Assembly: GCA_017475765.1 (NCBI GenBank)
Contig: JAFVEY010000080.1
Coordinates: 1 to 64,000 of the forward strand
Length of the DNA stretch: 64,000 nt
Direction of reading: 5' to 3'
Source of the DNA: Clostridia bacterium
GTDB lineage: Bacteria; Bacillota; Clostridia; Oscillospirales; Acutalibacteraceae
The translations under genes were made by a program, and so were the position numbers. The notes below the pieces were generated by a model. It did not search any database. It was not told where the DNA came from and worked only from the letters and a program-made list of their open reading frames with translations. The stretch's first letter is position 1. Every line of letters begins with the position of its first letter. Of this stretch, positions 61,946 through 64,000 are shown one piece after another.

Positions 61946-62227
61946 ATGGAGATTATATTTGAATTTTTGTTTGATTTAGCTTTTGATCTGTTTTTTGAAG
62001 GAAGCGTCAGCCGCAGAATTCCGAAAATTCTGCGCTATATTTTCAGGACGATCATCATTTCTGTATATTTAGCTTTATTTGTACTGATGGTCGCTGTGGG
62101 CATTATTTTCATCAGAACCGGCAGCTTATTGGTGGGGATATTTTTTATTGCCCTTGCTTTCGGACTTTGCGGCGGTTCTGCTTTTGCATTTTACAGAGAA
62201 TACAAAAAACGCAAGTCACAGCAGTAA
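61946..62227 (+). CDS. Small membrane protein
   Basis: 93 aa with an acidic/aromatic N-terminal amphipathic stretch (EIIFEFLFDLAFDLFFEG), then two membrane helices (about 35-56 and 60-82) and a basic tail. CAGGAGCG precedes the ATG. Not recognised. Upstream of, and probably cotranscribed with, the ABC transporter at 62289. Confidence 0.7.
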   Translation: MEIIFEFLFDLAFDLFFEGSVSRRIPKILRYIFRTIIISVYLALFVLMVAVGIIFIRTGSLLVGIFFIALAFGLCGGSAFAFYREYKKRKSQQ

Positions 62228-62288
62228 TCTGACAAATTCGATCAAAAGTTAATAACAAACAAAATATTATCATCAAAGGAGAGATAAA

Positions 62289-64000
62289 ATGCTGCAAATC
62301 AAAAATATTTCAAAGCAATACAAAACAGGCTCCCTTGTTCAGATGGCTTTGAATGATGTCAGTCTGAATCTCAGAGATAATGAATTTATCTCTATTCTCG
62401 GCCCCAGCGGCTCCGGTAAAACAACACTCCTCAACATTATCGGAGGTCTTGACCGCTATGACAGCGGCGATATGATTATCGATAGAGTTTCAACCAAAAA
62501 ATATCACTCAAAGGCATGGGACTCATACAGAAATCATACCATAGGATTTGTGTTCCAGAGCTATAACCTCATCCCCCATCAGACGGTTCTTGCCAATGTC
62601 GAGCTTGCACTTACTATCGGCGGCGTTAGTGCAAAGGAAAGACGAAAAAGAGCCGAGGACGCTCTCCGTGAGGTGGGTCTGGAAGAACATTTACATAAGC
62701 GTCCCAATCAGCTTTCGGGCGGTCAGATGCAGAGAGTTGCCATTGCCCGTGCGCTTGTCAATGATCCGAAAATTCTCCTCGCCGATGAGCCTACCGGTGC
62801 ACTTGATACGGAAACCGGTATACAAGTGATGGAAATACTGAAAAAGGTTGCCGAAAAACGCCTTGTCGTTATGGTAACTCATAACCCTGAGCTTGCCGAA
62901 CAGTATTCCACAAGAATCGTCAAGCTGCGTGACGGTAAGATCGTTGACGATTCCAATCCGTTTGTCGTTGAGGAAAATACGGACGAAACCAAAACAATCA
63001 AATATGCAAAATCAAAAATGTCCTTCCTCACTTCCCTTTCTCTCAGCTTCAATAACCTAAGAACCAAAAAGGCAAGAACGCTTATCACGTCCATTGCAGG
63101 CTCTATCGGTATTATCGGCATTGCGCTGATACTTGCTATGTCCAACGGAGTCAACATTTACGTCCAGCAGATTCAGAGAGAGGCTATGGAAAGCTATCCG
63201 ATCACGATTGATTCTGTTGCTTATGTCTATGACGATAGTGATTTCTATATTGTCAACGATGATACAAGCAGGTCTGACGAAAATGCAACGCCGGGTGTAG
63301 AAGGCAAGGTTGTCCCCGTTGTCAATGAATCGGATGACAATAACTTCTTTGTGGAACCGGTCGAAAAGAAAAATAATCTTTCGGCATTCAAGGAATATCT
63401 AGAAAAGCCTGAAAACAATGTCGATGAGTATATCGGAACAGGCTCCATCATTTCTGTGTATGATACCAGATTCCTTGCCTATACAAAGGATATTAACGGC
63501 AATCTGATCAATACCTCCAACTTTCTGAATATCGACGGCACATTTTCCGCTGCCTATACCTATATTGCCGAAGGATTTACCGAACTGGCACAGGGACGGG
63601 ACGGAACGATCAGCAAAAAAACAAAGAACAGCTATGAGCTGATTTACGGAGATTGGCCGGAACACGAAGATGAATGTATCATCATTACAGATAATACGGG
63701 AGGAATTGATGCAAGAACGCTTTGTCAGCTTGGATATATCTCGTCCGAGGATTACATAAAGCTGGTAAACAATCCCGATCTGGCATCAGACGGCTCTCTC
63801 GGCGCTGTTACTTATGAGGACATCTGCAAAAAAGAATTTACTGTCCTTCCCGCAAGCTTCAGGTATGAAAAAAATGCCAACGGTACCTATTCCTATATTG
63901 AGGACAGCTCAAACAAAATTACCGATCTGATCGATAAGAACGGAATCAAACTGAAGATCACGGGTATCGTTAAGCAGCTCGATAATAACGGCATGGGAGT
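62289..64000 (+). CDS. MacB-like ABC transporter, ATPase fused to permease (3' end outside window)
   Basis: At least 570 codons from ATG 62289 (AAAGGAGAG upstream); the frame is open to the window edge. ATPase domain (about 1-225): Walker A GPSGSGKTT, FQSYNLIPH, signature LSGGQMQRVAIARAL and Walker B ILLADEPTGALD. A long linker leads to one membrane helix (about 262-285, TSIAGSIGIIGIALILAM) and a large extracytoplasmic domain (from about 290). This is the MacB/FtsX-type mechanotransmission class used for export of lipoproteins, peptides or antimicrobials. The remaining membrane helices should lie beyond 64000. Confidence 0.9.
   Translation, partial: MLQIKNISKQYKTGSLVQMALNDVSLNLRDNEFISILGPSGSGKTTLLNIIGGLDRYDSGDMIIDRVSTKKYHSKAWDSYRNHTIGFVFQSYNLIPHQTVLANVELALTIGGVSAKERRKRAEDALREVGLEEHLHKRPNQLSGGQMQRVAIARALVNDPKILLADEPTGALDTETGIQVMEILKKVAEKRLVVMVTHNPELAEQYSTRIVKLRDGKIVDDSNPFVVEENTDETKTIKYAKSKMSFLTSLSLSFNNLRTKKARTLITSIAGSIGIIGIALILAMSNGVNIYVQQIQREAMESYPITIDSVAYVYDDSDFYIVNDDTSRSDENATPGVEGKVVPVVNESDDNNFFVEPVEKKNNLSAFKEYLEKPENNVDEYIGTGSIISVYDTRFLAYTKDINGNLINTSNFLNIDGTFSAAYTYIAEGFTELAQGRDGTISKKTKNSYELIYGDWPEHEDECIIITDNTGGIDARTLCQLGYISSEDYIKLVNNPDLASDGSLGAVTYEDICKKEFTVLPASFRYEKNANGTYSYIEDSSNKITDLIDKNGIKLKITGIVKQLDNNGMG

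Noticed and set aside
61626..62227. Toxin-antitoxin pair formed by the RHH protein and the small membrane protein
   Set aside because: The second gene has its own consensus promoter and a 122-base gap, and the RHH gene is operonic with the SPFH and protease genes instead.

Overview
The window looks like chromosomal DNA of a spore-lineage, Gram-positive Clostridia bacterium, most likely a Ruminococcus-like member of the Oscillospiraceae. This is an inference. The signs are a moderate-to-low GC content, strong GGAGG ribosome sites with frequent GTG and TTG starts, spore genes (cotJA, cotJB, a broken cotJC, a bofA-like gene), Rex, RNase J, GdpP, a PTGD-type wall anchor, and DUF families common in Clostridia (DUF6062, DUF5685, DUF1015). 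No rRNA and no CRISPR array were seen.

Layout. Positions 1 to about 4,960 are the right end of an integrated element: a leftward phage-like operon (Cro-like protein, ORF6N antirepressor, small protein), a divergent CI-like repressor, an orphan gene and a large serine recombinase. The element sits inside the spore-coat gene cotJC. The first 31 codons of cotJC survive next to intact cotJB and cotJA, and the rest must lie left of the window. This is the geometry of sporulation intervening elements such as skin in sigK. Positions 5,590 to 15,000 hold ordinary genes (GHL10 glycosidase-like protein, DUF1015, VanZ, DUF6062, the DUF368/PopT carrier, HtrA). A tyrosine-integrase remnant lies beside two tRNA-Ser genes at 15,122 to 15,870.

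Positions 15,987 to 23,161 form a leftward corrinoid-uptake locus: promoter, cobalamin riboswitch, intrinsic terminator, a small HNH-repeat protein, a wall-anchored transcobalamin-like protein (DUF4430 plus alpha/alpha barrel), a second DUF4430 surface protein, EcfT, and one polypeptide fusing two ECF ATPases to an S component. Then come bofA-like, a ClC channel or antiporter, rex with Rex-type operators, and an ATP-grasp gene.

Positions 26,777 to 35,071 carry argG-H-C-J-B-D-F, which covers arginine synthesis from glutamate by the acetyl-cycling route, with a palindromic ARG box before argG. Later genes are a flavin-reductase-like protein, a probable EF-P 5-aminopentanone reductase, a zinc-ribbon membrane protein, proC, and a secreted GH24 lysozyme with a cre-like site. 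Then a long leftward housekeeping series: rnj, gdpP, rplI, dnaB, tilS, hpt, ftsH, uvrA, DUF5685, a DnaJ protein and a membrane protein. On the right, rnhA, nifS and nifU are followed by an SPFH / YhfC protease / ribbon-helix-helix cluster under a perfectly palindromic operator, a small membrane protein, and a MacB-like ABC transporter cut by the window edge.

The two strongest leads are the recombinase-bearing element that splits cotJC and the riboswitch-controlled transcobalamin-like/ECF locus. A family of structured repeats placed directly after stop codons (13,119 and 32,142) and a long structured leader before RNase J are further leads.
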